Shown: positions 26,524 to 36,225, counted from the stretch's first letter. The stretch: 64,000 bases of DNA from an uncultured Candidatus Melainabacteria bacterium (GCA_934757245.1 CAKVLH010000006.1:1-64000); one strand, 5' to 3'. Numbers and translations are program-made. The notes: generated by a model not told the origin, from the letters alone.

Positions 26524-27939
26524 TTATTTTTTCATAATTAAACTCATGCCGGCTATAAAATAATTCTTGAATTCAGCAAAACTTCTTAAAGACAAAAGCG
26601 TTTTTAAGATGAATTTTGGACGCAAGTAAAAACGTTTAATAGCTTGCTTGTGTAGTTCAAAAATTCTTTCCTTGCTCAAATATTCTGAACGCACTACCGG
26701 CTCATAGTAAGCACTTCTAAAATCTAAATTACCTTCTACAAGTTTGTTTAACATTGCGTAAGCAAAATATTTTGTTCCCGGAAGCGGAGTCGCAGTATAA
26801 AAACTGATAAAATTGCTATCGAGTTCAATCGCAAATTTAATTGTTTCTTCAACCGTTTCTTCAGTTTCCCAAGGAAGTCCGATTACAAAATAATTATAAA
26901 TTTTAATCTTATTTTTTTTAAGAATTTTCACCGTATTTCGAATATCATCAAGCGTAATTTTCTTTCCAATATTGTCAAGCATCTTTTGTGAACCGCTTTC
27001 AACGCCTATACTTACAAGGCGACAGCCTGATTTGTACATCATTTTTGCCATCTCATCATCCATCGTATCGGCTCTTGTATTTGATGACCACGTGATTTTC
27101 AATCCGCTTTCAATAATTTTTTGACAGAGTTCAAGCGTCCATTCTCTATTAAAATTAAAAATATCTGACCAAAAAAGAAAATTTTTGATATTGTATTTTT
27201 CAACACACTCTTTTAGTTCAGCTACAATGTTTTCAGGAGAACGCGTTCTCACTTTAGCGCCGGAAACAGGAGTTGCCAAGCAGAAAAAACAATGAAACGG
27301 ACATCCGCGAGCAACTTTTATAACCGCTTGTACTTTTCCATTATCAGGACGTTTATAAATTGAATTATCAACCAAATGTCTTGCAGGAAATGGTAAAATA
27401 TCCAAATCCTCTATAAATGGACGCTTATCATTTTTAACCGGTTGAAAATTCTCTCTATAACAAATTCCAAGAATATCACAATTCGGAACACCATCCAAAA
27501 TATCTTTCAGAGTTAATTCGGCTTCACCCATAATTACATAATCTATAAATGGATTTTCATAAATTGTATTGGTGTTATAAGTTAAAAATGGTGCGCCTTT
27601 AACAATTGTACAAATACTTGGAACGATTTCTTTAGCTAGTTTTACAGCCATCATATCAGATTGAAAAGTCGGTGTTGCAATGTTTGCAACTAAATAATTC
27701 GGTTGAAATTCTTTTAGATCCGCTTCAAAATCTCCACCTTGACTGTAGTCTCGAATAATAGCTTCAAATCCGCAAGATTCTGCAATAGAAGCCAAATACA
27801 TTAAATCTGTCGGAGGCAGAGGTGGTATAACCAACAATTCTTTTGTCGGTTGTTGGCATCTATCCTCTCTGTTTATTACAGGAGAAGGCGGGTATATTAA
27901 TAAAACCCGCCCCTTCTTATTTTGATTTTCTAAAACCAT
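26524..27939 (-). CDS. B12-binding-domain radical SAM protein
   Basis: This 471-aa protein has an N-terminal cobalamin-binding-like domain (VLLIYPPSPV, LASIAESCGFEAIIRDY) and a radical SAM core with the cluster motif CPFHCFFC (about residues 217-224), then ESGSQKMLDNIGKKIT and YNYFVIGLPWETEETVEETI. Members methylate or otherwise modify unactivated carbons, often in lipid, hopanoid or cofactor pathways. The start codon directly follows the MFS stop (TAAATG), so the two are linked. The substrate is unknown. Confidence 0.87.
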   Translation of the reverse strand: MVLENQNKKGRVLLIYPPSPVINREDRCQQPTKELLVIPPLPPTDLMYLASIAESCGFEAIIRDYSQGGDFEADLKEFQPNYLVANIATPTFQSDMMAVKLAKEIVPSICTIVKGAPFLTYNTNTIYENPFIDYVIMGEAELTLKDILDGVPNCDILGICYRENFQPVKNDKRPFIEDLDILPFPARHLVDNSIYKRPDNGKVQAVIKVARGCPFHCFFCLATPVSGAKVRTRSPENIVAELKECVEKYNIKNFLFWSDIFNFNREWTLELCQKIIESGLKITWSSNTRADTMDDEMAKMMYKSGCRLVSIGVESGSQKMLDNIGKKITLDDIRNTVKILKKNKIKIYNYFVIGLPWETEETVEETIKFAIELDSNFISFYTATPLPGTKYFAYAMLNKLVEGNLDFRSAYYEPVVRSEYLSKERIFELHKQAIKRFYLRPKFILKTLLSLRSFAEFKNYFIAGMSLIMKK

Positions 27940-29316
27940 TTATGAAACCTTAACTTCTTTTTGTTTTACTCTTGAAGCAATGATTGATGCTGTAATCAAG
28001 CAGAATGCACCGATTAAGAAAGTGTATTCCCAGTGATAATTAACTCCGCCAATTACGCTGAATGAACATCTGTTAATAATCCAAGAAACAAGCGTACAAA
28101 CAAATACTTGTGGGCCTGCTATAAAGATATTAAAGATACCCATTACAGAACCTTCTGTTCCAGGTTTGATATATTGAGAAAGCATTGCAAAAGGTAGAGC
28201 GCAAATACTTGCCCAACCGATACCTGATAAAGCCATCAAAACTGCAACAACTTTAACATCTTTAATAAATGCCATTCCTAAGAATGCTAGCGCCATTGAT
28301 AACATTGAAATAATGTGAACTTTTTTGTTACCGAATTTAACAGATAAAACTCCAATTGGAATTGCAACAACAAAACAAACAAGGTTGAAGATTGCAAAAC
28401 AAATTGAAGAGAAGTTTGTTCCTGCCAATACGGCTGAATCGTAGCTTGCTTTAACAACTTCCGATACGTTTGATAAATCAGGTACGCCATATACTGTGTG
28501 GATAGCATATTGTGTGAAATAAATCATCATACACATATTTCCAATCCAAGTAAAGAATTGCATCCAACAAATTTTACCAACTTCAGGAGATAATGCAAAA
28601 AATTCTTTTAAAGATTTAACTAAATCAAATTTTTCTTTTTCTTCATTTTCTTTAGGTTGATATCTGCGTTCTTTAATCATTAAGCAAGTCCAAGCCATGC
28701 CAAGAGAGAACGCTAGAGCTGCCATAACAAATTGAGCGTTAATTGACATTTGGTAATTAAACGCCCATTTTAAAAATGGAGCTGTACCGGCTGCAAAAAC
28801 AGAGCCTAAACCGATTGCTAAACTTATGTATGAGTTCGCAATTGAATGTTGTTCTTGTGGTACAACATCAGGAATCAATGCTCTATAAGGACCTTGAGCA
28901 ATATTAACACACGCATCAAGAATCCAAATCATAACCGCTGCAAAGCAAAGTGCTGCAAGTGCAGGGAATTTTATGTGTAAAGTTGATGAAATAAAGTTTG
29001 TAATTAATTCGGAATTTGGTAATGCCCAAAGTGCTAAAGCTGAAAGTAAAGCACCGCCTAGTAAATAAGGTCTTCTTCTACCGAAAGGTGAAGTGGTTTT
29101 ATCGCTTAATGCTCCGATTATGGGTTGAACCACCATGCCTGTAAAAGGGCCTGCAAGCCAAATTAATCCGAATAAAAATGGTGAAGCACCAAGGTTTTCA
29201 GTAACGGGTCCTGATAAAATAATTCTCATTTGCCACGCGAATTGCAAACCAAAAAATCCAAGAGCAAAACTCAAAAATTTTGCAGTTGAAAAACGTTTTA
29301 GAACATTATCTTCCAT
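27940..29316 (-). CDS. MFS transporter, SLC45/GPH sugar-type
   Basis: This 458-aa carrier has about 12 transmembrane helices. The N-terminus (FALGFFGLQFAWQMRIIL) and the loop SDKTTSPFGRRRPYLLGG are typical of the SLC45-like sucrose/maltose:H+ symporter group. GRRRP between helices 2 and 3 is the MFS motif. A GGGGGGAG ribosome-binding site precedes the ATG. The substrate is probably a di- or oligosaccharide. Confidence 0.87.
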   Translation of the reverse strand: MEDNVLKRFSTAKFLSFALGFFGLQFAWQMRIILSGPVTENLGASPFLFGLIWLAGPFTGMVVQPIIGALSDKTTSPFGRRRPYLLGGALLSALALWALPNSELITNFISSTLHIKFPALAALCFAAVMIWILDACVNIAQGPYRALIPDVVPQEQHSIANSYISLAIGLGSVFAAGTAPFLKWAFNYQMSINAQFVMAALAFSLGMAWTCLMIKERRYQPKENEEKEKFDLVKSLKEFFALSPEVGKICWMQFFTWIGNMCMMIYFTQYAIHTVYGVPDLSNVSEVVKASYDSAVLAGTNFSSICFAIFNLVCFVVAIPIGVLSVKFGNKKVHIISMLSMALAFLGMAFIKDVKVVAVLMALSGIGWASICALPFAMLSQYIKPGTEGSVMGIFNIFIAGPQVFVCTLVSWIINRCSFSVIGGVNYHWEYTFLIGAFCLITASIIASRVKQKEVKVS

Positions 29317-29421
29317 ATATCTCCCCCCATAAAATCTAATAGTCTTAGTTTACAAGTAACAAAAAATTGCGTCAAGTAGAGGGAACTTTTGATTATAGCT
29401 AGATACAATGCTTAAACAGTT

Positions 29422-29949
29422 TTAACAAAAAACAGAATTTTGTACGTGTTCTGCCAAATTAAGTTGATTTTGCCAATTGCCTTTTTCTAAAGCATAGTCA
29501 AAAGCTGTCATATAAGCAGAATATTCTCTATTAGAATTGCTGATTTTAGCTTGATTTAAATCAGAAATATTATTATAGAATTTTCGTGCTTCTGCTTGTT
29601 GAGCTGTATCATTAATTTCTTTGTATTTATTAACACCGAATTTTGCTAAAATATTTGCATATTGTTCTTTAGCACCTTTTAGCTGTTGTTGGATAAATTC
29701 GCCTGTTGCCTTTAAATAATTAATTTTGTCGTTATTTTCAGCGATTAAGTTGTCGTAATAATCAACGAGGTGTTGAGGATGTTCAGTTAAATTGCTATTT
29801 ATACCGAATAAATCATTTTTATCGACTTTAACTTGTTTGCCGTTGATTTCAACAAACCAATCACCATTAGAAGCTTTTGTGGCGGTTTGATATTGCCCGT
29901 CAACCCAAACTTTAGCTTGCTCTGAATGTTTTACTCCTAGTTGTGCCAT
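29422..29949 (-). CDS. Hypothetical soluble helical protein
   Basis: This 175-aa protein is unrecognised. The first 45 residues look beta-rich (KVWVDGQYQTATKASNGDWF, VEINGKQVKV), like a small carbohydrate-binding or KOW-type fold. The rest is helical and Gln/Asn/Tyr-rich (QQQLKGAKEQYANILAKFG). There is no signal peptide. An AGAGGA site precedes the ATG. It is divergent from the AMIN-like protein across a 225-bp gap containing a perfect dyad. Confidence 0.65.
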   Translation of the reverse strand: MAQLGVKHSEQAKVWVDGQYQTATKASNGDWFVEINGKQVKVDKNDLFGINSNLTEHPQHLVDYYDNLIAENNDKINYLKATGEFIQQQLKGAKEQYANILAKFGVNKYKEINDTAQQAEARKFYNNISDLNQAKISNSNREYSAYMTAFDYALEKGNWQNQLNLAEHVQNSVFC

Positions 29950-30059
29950 AATTTTATTATCCTCTTATATACATAAAGTCCAAAAGTATATAAAAATTGC
30001 CTTTTTTCTTAAAGCTTTGTAAAGTTATGTAACAAAACGCTTACGATGTTACTTTTAAT

Positions 30060-30093
30060 TTATTCACATAGACCAGATGGTCTATGTGAATAA
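30060..30093. promoter_or_regulatory. Perfect 16-bp dyad in a divergent intergenic region
   Basis: Arms 30060-30075 and 30078-30093 (TTATTCACATAGACCA and its complement) are separated by GA. It lies between two divergent genes, about 80-110 bp from each start, and lacks a T run, so an operator or structured leader is more likely than a terminator. Confidence 0.55.
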
Positions 30094-30174
30094 CCCCAAA
30101 TTTTAACCTACTGATTGATGGCATGGGCATGCCAATTTAGTAGACTATTATTAAGGGAGAGAGAGTATATTATT

Positions 30175-31218
30175 ATGAAGAGAACGTTGTTGTTTTTAGG
30201 CATGTTTTTATCAATGTTAGCAGTTTCTGCAGAGGAAAATGTTTTACAATCTATTGAAATCGTGCCGGTTAAGGATACCTATAATATTGTTTTGGTTTCA
30301 GACAAAGCTGTTGATGTTAAAAAAACTGTTAAAGCACCAAATCAAATCACATTAAATATGAAAGATATTAGAGCTTCAAAAACTCTAAATACTGTTTACA
30401 ATAACGTTTCCAATGTAGATACAGTTATGGTTGAACCTGCAGGAAATGGAATCAGTATATTCTTCCAAGCAGAAAATGCAGCCGGCGCAAGTGTTTCATT
30501 CGATTCTTTAGCTCCCGTTATGCCAAAGAAAGCAGAAACACAAAGCGTTAAATTGAGCAATCCAATTGAAAGCTATGCTCCAATTTATAAAGAAGACATG
30601 AGTCAAACAAAAACATCAAGCTTGTTTCAACGTTTGCAAAAATCTTCTGCAGTAGAAGGCATTAAAGATTCTGTAGATGAAGATACTGTTTCTGATACAG
30701 CAAACAAAGCTTTTTCTTTCGGACTAGTTGGATTGTTAGCTTTTGCAGTTATCAGATTATTCAAACGCAAAGAACCGGATATGAAAATCGGCTTGTCTCA
30801 AAGCTTAACTGATAGAGAAATTGAAATGTACAAAGGCGCACAACAAATTGGTTCATCTCATGTTGTTCCTGAAAAACCATTTACAACTGTTAATTATGGT
30901 TTAAACGCTTATCAAAGAGAAAACAGAAATCCTTATGAATCAGAAGCTCCAATTCATAATCCTAGATTGAGAAATTTTGTTAATCCAATGCAACAACAAA
31001 ATATCCAAACAATGAGTCAGCCTCAAAGACAAGCAACAGCTGTTCAACAAGCAGTTAGAAAAAATACAACTCCTGTTAATACAGCACCTGTTAATCAATC
31101 AAATCCAAATATTGACAACTTGAAATTCTTGGAATCAATGACTGCGATATATGAAAAAAGTGGCAGACACGATTTGGCACAAGGCTTGAAGGCTAGTTTG
31201 AATAAGAATTTGAAATAA
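30175..31218 (+). CDS. Membrane-anchored protein with AMIN-like domain
   Basis: This 347-aa protein has a signal peptide (MKRTLLFLGMFLSMLAVSA) and an N-terminal beta-rich domain (SIEIVPVKDTYNIVLVSDKA, ITLNMKDIRASKTLNTV) of the kind seen in AMIN domains of secretion and cell-wall proteins. A transmembrane helix lies near residue 180 (SFGLVGLLAFAVIRLF), and the tail is Gln/Asn-rich with a short helical end (LKFLESMTAIYEKSGRHDLA). The chosen ATG has GAGAG upstream; 20 codons of open frame before it are not signal-like. Its role is unknown; envelope assembly is likely. Confidence 0.75.
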   Translation: MKRTLLFLGMFLSMLAVSAEENVLQSIEIVPVKDTYNIVLVSDKAVDVKKTVKAPNQITLNMKDIRASKTLNTVYNNVSNVDTVMVEPAGNGISIFFQAENAAGASVSFDSLAPVMPKKAETQSVKLSNPIESYAPIYKEDMSQTKTSSLFQRLQKSSAVEGIKDSVDEDTVSDTANKAFSFGLVGLLAFAVIRLFKRKEPDMKIGLSQSLTDREIEMYKGAQQIGSSHVVPEKPFTTVNYGLNAYQRENRNPYESEAPIHNPRLRNFVNPMQQQNIQTMSQPQRQATAVQQAVRKNTTPVNTAPVNQSNPNIDNLKFLESMTAIYEKSGRHDLAQGLKASLNKNLK

Positions 31219-31244
31219 ATTTAAAATTTAATAATTAATTATTA

Positions 31245-31276
31245 AATATGGCGGGTGATATATCACCCGCCATATT
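31245..31276 (+). terminator. 32-bp perfect palindrome terminator
   Basis: AATATGGCGGGTGATA followed directly by its complement and TTTA, 26 nt after the AMIN-like gene stop. Confidence 0.8.
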
Positions 31277-31385
31277 TTTAAAATCACTATTTTCTTAATA
31301 GAAATTTTACAATATCAATGTAAATATTTGTAAAAATCGCAAATAAAAAATTAAAGTTTTTTAAATATCTACCGATAACTAATAT

Positions 31386-32759
31386 ATGAAACTAAACGAA
31401 ATCAGTCAATATTTTTTTCAAATAGATACTTCTAAAAATGGAGTTATAGAAAATAGTGAGATAGAAGTTGCAAGACAAATTCCATCTATCTTTTCTTCCA
31501 TTCTTGAAGTTGATATAAATCTTGCTACATATATGCAAAAAGCTATTAATACTTTTAGAGATAATATTGAAATAGAAGATAGCAATGCAATGAAGAATCT
31601 TCCATATCAACTACAACCATCATCAGCCACACAATCTTGGAACTGGGATGCTGTAACAAGAGTATTAACAAAAGACGAAGTAGACGCAAAACCATTTCGT
31701 ATAAAAACCGCTGAAAATACAACAATATCTCAAGATATTAATTTTAATAATTCTGACGGCGAATATATGTTGAAACACTTATCTTTTGATGATGACACTT
31801 TCAAAAATACTCCCGCCGAAAACTTACCTAAGGATTTTAAACCTGACGAAATTATTGAAAAAGGTAGAGATGCTGGCTGTAATACAAAAGCGATGCATGA
31901 AATGGGGTATACAGGCAAAGGCATAAAAGTTGCAATAATTGATACCCCAATACTTGCAAATCATGAAAGCATTAAGTCTTCAATTGTAGGATATGAAGTA
32001 ATGAATAATGATTTAGCCCAAGGTAATGAGGCTTATTATCATGGTCAAGCAGTTGCTGACATTTTAGTTGGTGAAAAAGATGGTATAGCTCCAGACTCAA
32101 AATTAGTTTATTTTTCAGGCGCAGATAGTACTGCAGACAGATTACAAGCTTTAAGAAGAATTGTTGAAATTAATAAAAATTCTTCTCCCGAAGATAAAAT
32201 CAAAGTTTTGTCAATAAGTTGGGATATTGAGGTTGAAAGTGATGGAGAGCAAATTTATAACGAATATAATAACTTACTAAAACAACTTCATAATGACGGT
32301 GTTTTTATTTCAATCGCCGGATTTTCAATGCTTAACAAAGATATTAATGGCGTTGAAATGGATTATGGCTCATTAAAGAAAAAATCACAAAACGGAAATC
32401 CTGATGACTATAGTAATTATACCGGTTATAGTGGTTTTAGACTTGATAACCCATTACTTATTCCAGCCGGTGATAGAACTGTTGCAAGTGCAAGAGGTGA
32501 AAATGAATATAGACACGATTCAAAATCTTCTACCAGTTGGACAGTACCTGCACTTGCCGGTTTTTACACTTGCGCTTTACAATGTGCCAATGAAAATGGT
32601 ACTGAGTTAACTCCGGCGAAGTTCTATGAACTTGCAAAAGAGACCGGACAACCTATTTTTAATGAAAATAATGAAGAAACTGGACGAGCAATTGACGCCA
32701 AAGCTCTTTGCGAAAAAATTATTGAATTAGCAAAAAGCGAACATTCTTTTGGAATTTAA
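31386..32759 (+). CDS. Subtilisin-like serine protease with N-terminal EF-hand
   Basis: This S8-family protease of 457 aa has the catalytic Asp in KVAIIDTPI (Asp186), the His in YYHGQAVADILVG (His219) and the Ser in SSTSWTVPALAG (about 383, a variant of GTSxAxP). Residues 14-25 (DTSKNGVIENSE) match a 12-residue EF-hand loop with all ligand positions filled, so Ca2+ control is plausible. There is no signal peptide or membrane segment, so it may act in the cytoplasm or leave by another route. There is no Shine-Dalgarno; GATAAC lies 6 nt before the ATG. Confidence 0.85.
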   Translation: MKLNEISQYFFQIDTSKNGVIENSEIEVARQIPSIFSSILEVDINLATYMQKAINTFRDNIEIEDSNAMKNLPYQLQPSSATQSWNWDAVTRVLTKDEVDAKPFRIKTAENTTISQDINFNNSDGEYMLKHLSFDDDTFKNTPAENLPKDFKPDEIIEKGRDAGCNTKAMHEMGYTGKGIKVAIIDTPILANHESIKSSIVGYEVMNNDLAQGNEAYYHGQAVADILVGEKDGIAPDSKLVYFSGADSTADRLQALRRIVEINKNSSPEDKIKVLSISWDIEVESDGEQIYNEYNNLLKQLHNDGVFISIAGFSMLNKDINGVEMDYGSLKKKSQNGNPDDYSNYTGYSGFRLDNPLLIPAGDRTVASARGENEYRHDSKSSTSWTVPALAGFYTCALQCANENGTELTPAKFYELAKETGQPIFNENNEETGRAIDAKALCEKIIELAKSEHSFGI

Positions 32760-32783
32760 AATTTTGTTTATAAATACTGTGTT

Positions 32784-33389
32784 TTAAATCAAATTAATAA
32801 CATCCAAACTTCTGAATTCAAAAATCTTTTTCGTATTACCTTTTAATTTTTCTTCTGCCAACATTGCGCCTATAATTGCTTCCAGTTGCGCTACCGGCAT
32901 CATGTTTGTTGGTAATTCATCGAATCCATACTCGAACTTCAAAGCAGATTGCAAAAACTTGCAGTCAGCCGATGAACGTTCTTTATAATTCGAATAAAGA
33001 TTAAACTTTTGTCTTGATAAATAAACTTCAAAACGCGAAATATCAACGCCTTCATTTTTTAAATTCAAAAAGAGTTCAGACCCTCTTGTTGAAAATCGCT
33101 GCATCCAATTATCTCTATTTGGAAATTCGTTTTCTTTAGAATGGATTAATTGATAGGGTTTTGACAAAATTCTCCATTTGCCTTCAAGCATTGTGTTATC
33201 CCAAGGCAAAGAAATGCAAAATACAGAACTTTTTAATGAAGTATAATTATCAAAAAATAACTGCACATCATTCATCGAAAACAATTTATCGACATAAATA
33301 AGTTTACCGGTTGCAATTTCTCTTACAGCTACACCTGTTTCTATAGAAGAAGTCGGCCCTAATGAAATTCCGACAGAATGAGTTATCAT
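32784..33389 (-). CDS. Hypothetical protein coupled to motB, possible RNase H-like fold
   Basis: This 201-aa protein is unrecognised. The N-terminus (HSVGISLGPTSSIETGVAV, LIYVDKLFSM) looks like the first strands of an RNase H/actin-like fold, as in DUF429 proteins. It ends with a helical region (VAQLEAIIGAMLAEEKLKG). The start overlaps the motB stop by ATGA, so it belongs to the motA-motB transcript, but whether it serves motility is unknown. Confidence 0.65.
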   Translation of the reverse strand: MITHSVGISLGPTSSIETGVAVREIATGKLIYVDKLFSMNDVQLFFDNYTSLKSSVFCISLPWDNTMLEGKWRILSKPYQLIHSKENEFPNRDNWMQRFSTRGSELFLNLKNEGVDISRFEVYLSRQKFNLYSNYKERSSADCKFLQSALKFEYGFDELPTNMMPVAQLEAIIGAMLAEEKLKGNTKKIFEFRSLDVINLI

Positions 33390-34465
33390 AATCCAAAATC
33401 CTCGTCTTCCGGAATGTTTGTATTAAGCTTAATTACGCGCTTTTCAACCGCCGGCATTACATTTGTATCGTCGCTATTTTTAGGAACATCTTTATCAAGA
33501 TTTACGTATAATTCCATATTTTTAGGCGATAATTTTTCACTCTTTTGTTTTTCTATCATTCGTTTTTGGTTTTCTTCCAACAGTTTTCTTGCAGCCGGAG
33601 AAATTGAATCGCCTTCAACGGCCGTGATAACCGCTTGTCTTTGTTTTTGAATTGCCTCTTGTTGACTCTTAGTCAATTTTAGCGTGTTATCGTTTCTAGT
33701 TTCAAACTCACGTCTGTATTTATTTTTCATAATAAGAATTTCTACGCGTCTGTTTGCCGGATCTTTAGGAGAAATTGCACCTTCCACAGGTCGAGTATCA
33801 GCATAACCTACAGCTGAGAATAAAGATGGAGAGAATTTAAATCGGTCTATCATATATCTTACGACCGACGAAGCTCTCGCAGCTGATAACTCCCAGTTAG
33901 AAGGAAATTGCGAACTTCTTATCGGATCGCTATCAGTATGACCTTCTACTCTCATATAATGAAGTACAAATTTTTTGCAAATCAAAACTCCAACTTTATC
34001 AAGAAGTTTTTTTGCATTTCTGTCCAAATAAGCAGATGCCGGCGCAAATAAATATTTGTCATCAAAAGTTATCAACAAACCTTTATCTGTCATTTTTGTA
34101 GTAATACCTGATAATTCTCCGGCTTCAGACAATTCTCTTACAGTTTCTTCAATTTCGTTGAAAGAAGCTTCTTCATACTTAGGACTTATGTATTCCAACA
34201 TAAGGCTTGGAATAAATGAATTTGCTTGTTGTTCATCAAATAATGAATCGCTACCGTCCATTATTGATTGTTGACCGTCAAGAAGAGTATTTTGGCTAAA
34301 AGCGCTCTTTAAAGATTCTTCAAGCTTTGCAAAATCGGAAGCATCAACTTGTGCAAGAGCATATAATACAACGAATGTTGCAAACAAAAGAGTGATAAAG
34401 TCTCCATAAGAAACCAACCAACGCTCAAGATTTTCAGGTTCTTCTTGTCGTTTTTTCTTAGCCAT
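33386..34465 (-). CDS. motB: Flagellar motor stator protein MotB
   Basis: This is a peptidoglycan-anchored stator subunit. The 359-aa protein has the cytoplasmic ENLERWLVSYGDFITLLFAT segment, with the proton/ion-binding Asp of YGDF in the transmembrane helix, a plug and linker, and a C-terminal OmpA-like domain (EGHTDSDPIRSSQFPSNWEL, NRRVEILI). An unusually long charged tail follows (about 90 residues, KQRQAVITAVEGDS onward). It overlaps motA by 8 nt (ATGGCTAA). An earlier in-frame start would run into motA. Confidence 0.93.
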   Translation of the reverse strand: MAKKKRQEEPENLERWLVSYGDFITLLFATFVVLYALAQVDASDFAKLEESLKSAFSQNTLLDGQQSIMDGSDSLFDEQQANSFIPSLMLEYISPKYEEASFNEIEETVRELSEAGELSGITTKMTDKGLLITFDDKYLFAPASAYLDRNAKKLLDKVGVLICKKFVLHYMRVEGHTDSDPIRSSQFPSNWELSAARASSVVRYMIDRFKFSPSLFSAVGYADTRPVEGAISPKDPANRRVEILIMKNKYRREFETRNDNTLKLTKSQQEAIQKQRQAVITAVEGDSISPAARKLLEENQKRMIEKQKSEKLSPKNMELYVNLDKDVPKNSDDTNVMPAVEKRVIKLNTNIPEDEDFGL

Positions 34466-35228
34466 TAGCTTCCTTATCCTTAGCTTCTTCCAATACAAAT
34501 GAACGTAATTTTCTTTCAATCAAAACAGGGCTTTCTCCGGCTTGGATTGATAAAACCCCTTCAAGTATCATATTCTTATATAATAACACATCTTGATAAA
34601 TAAATTTAATTCTTGTACCAAGCGGAATCATTACAAGGTTTGCTGCGAACAAACCATAAATTGTAGCAACGAACGCAACCGCAATACCTGCACCAAGTTT
34701 AGACGGGTCAGACAAGTTCTGCATAACCTGAATCAAACCAAGAACGGCACCGATGATACCAAGTGTTGGAGAATAACCACCGAATGATTCGTAAACTTTT
34801 GCAGCATTATGAACATAATTTTCTAACTGTTCAATTTGATTTTCCATCATTTCTCTAACAAGCGTCGGGTCAGTACCGTCGGCAACAGCGCCCAAACCTA
34901 GAGTTAAAAGCGAGTCAGACGCATTATTCGCTTCTTTTTCAAGAGCAATAATACCTTCTTTTCTTGCTTTTGTAGCAAATCCGCCAATTTCAGTAATAAG
35001 TGCATTAAAATCGGATTTTGGTGGCATAAATACGTCTTTAAGAATTTTTACAGCCGAAACTAAAATCTTCGGAGGAAAACTTAGCACAACCGCACCGCAA
35101 GTACCACCAAGTACAATAAAAGCAGCTGTAATCTGTAGCAACTGTCCAATGTTACCACCTTCCATTGCTTGCCCTGTCAGAATGAATGTTATACCGAGAA
35201 ACATCCCAACTATTGCAAATATATCCAT
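34458..35228 (-). CDS. motA: Flagellar motor stator protein MotA
   Basis: This 256-aa, four-helix stator subunit (MotA/TolQ/ExbB family) has FIVLGGTCGAVVLSFP, the cytoplasmic loop with the rotor-facing charged residues, and GGYSPTLGIIGAVLGLIQVM followed by GIAVAFVATIYGLFAANL. CGGAG precedes the ATG. With motB, csrA and fliW in the window, it indicates flagellar motility. Confidence 0.94.
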   Translation of the reverse strand: MDIFAIVGMFLGITFILTGQAMEGGNIGQLLQITAAFIVLGGTCGAVVLSFPPKILVSAVKILKDVFMPPKSDFNALITEIGGFATKARKEGIIALEKEANNASDSLLTLGLGAVADGTDPTLVREMMENQIEQLENYVHNAAKVYESFGGYSPTLGIIGAVLGLIQVMQNLSDPSKLGAGIAVAFVATIYGLFAANLVMIPLGTRIKFIYQDVLLYKNMILEGVLSIQAGESPVLIERKLRSFVLEEAKDKEANG

Positions 35229-35367
35229 AACTATCTCCGATTTTATACTATTATCCTAGATACATTAAACTATATTTTTATTGGTTTGTAATCCTTTATA
35301 TATAGTAGTTTTACTGATGAGAAAAACTTTTCTTTTTGTTTAAATGGCAAAGAAAGGAGAAAATATT

Positions 35368-35673
35368 ATGTTCTATGATGTTGTTAAAGCAAAAGATATT
35401 ATTAATTTAGACGGCGGTAAATTTGAGAGAAAAACGCTAATGGAGAATGGAGATAGCAGTCTTAATATTATAGCTATTAAAAAAGATGAAATCATTGATA
35501 CACATACTTCTAGTGCCAATGCTGCAATTTATGTTGTTGATGGCGAAGTTGAATTACATTTTGATGCTGAAAAATTCAAGGTCGATAAAGGCGAAATGCT
35601 TATGTTCAAAAAGGATAATGAGCATAAAGTCTTTGCACTAAAGGATAGTAAATTCTTGTTGATTAAAATATAA
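35368..35673 (+). CDS. Small cupin-domain protein
   Basis: This 101-aa single-domain cupin has cupin motif 1, here IDTHTSSANAAIYVVDGEVE, and motif 2, KGEMLMFKKDNEHKV, including the His. Such proteins bind a metal and small molecules or act as sensors. AAAGGAG precedes the ATG. It is monocistronic, with a terminator just after the stop. Confidence 0.8.
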   Translation: MFYDVVKAKDIINLDGGKFERKTLMENGDSSLNIIAIKKDEIIDTHTSSANAAIYVVDGEVELHFDAEKFKVDKGEMLMFKKDNEHKVFALKDSKFLLIKI

Positions 35674-35678
35674 GATGC

Positions 35679-35706
35679 AAAAAGAGCTTTTTTAGAGGCT
35701 CTTTTT
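35679..35706 (+). terminator. Terminator of the cupin gene
   Basis: AAAAAGAGC/GCTCTTTTT stem with about 11-nt loop and a T run, 6 nt after the stop. Confidence 0.8.
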
Positions 35707-35720
35707 TAATATACCCATTG

Positions 35721-35776
35721 GGGTGAGAATCCCAACAAAAAACTCCCACATGGGAGTCTTAAAAATGCGCTTGGAG
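35721..35776 (-). repeat. Degenerate tandem copy of tRNA 3' end plus terminator
   Basis: This 56-nt segment repeats 35852-35908 nearly exactly: both have GGGTGAGAATCCCAAC, a GACTCCC/GGGAGTC terminator and the final tRNA bases GCGCTTGGAG. The sequence beyond (35777-35851) can be read as a decayed tRNA body. Confidence 0.7.
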
Positions 35777-35861
35777 ACTCTGCCGAACAAAAGTTGACTA
35801 AATGTCAAGTTTTGTGAGAGGTAGAACGCCCGTTTGCGGGAGCAAACAAGGGGGTGAGAAT

Positions 35862-35892
35862 CCCAACAAAAAAACTCCCGAATGGGAGTCTT
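35862..35892 (-). terminator. Terminator of tRNA-Arg
   Basis: On the minus strand GACTCCC, ATTC, GGGAGT then eight T, starting a few bases after the tRNA 3' end. Confidence 0.75.
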
Positions 35893-35898
35893 AAAAAT

Positions 35899-35971
<73 letters not shown>

Positions 35972-35997
35972 AAAAAGTTCAAATCTTCAATAATTTT

Positions 35998-36026
35998 ACT
36001 ATAGCAACAATATAAAAAATTATCAA
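35998..36026 (-). promoter_or_regulatory. Promoter of tRNA-Arg
   Basis: On the minus strand TTGATA (36021-36026), an exact 17-bp spacer and TATAGT (35998-36003), 26 bp before the mature 5' end. Confidence 0.7.
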
Positions 36027-36225
36027 GTCTTTTATTTTTTATATAAAAAATCTTTCCGAACAAAGCTATTGACCAAGATAGCTTGACTAATTTGAGTAGG
36101 TGTATTATAATGCACATGTAAAGTTTAGCTTTACATTATTTTGATGAAATCTCATATTATTTTTATTGATAGGATTATTTTTAAGTAGTGATATTTTTTT
36201 ATTAATTGATTAAGAGGCTTTTATT

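Noticed and set aside
30060..30093. Terminator for the divergent genes
   Set aside because: The dyad lies upstream of both genes, no gene ends into it, and it lacks a T run.
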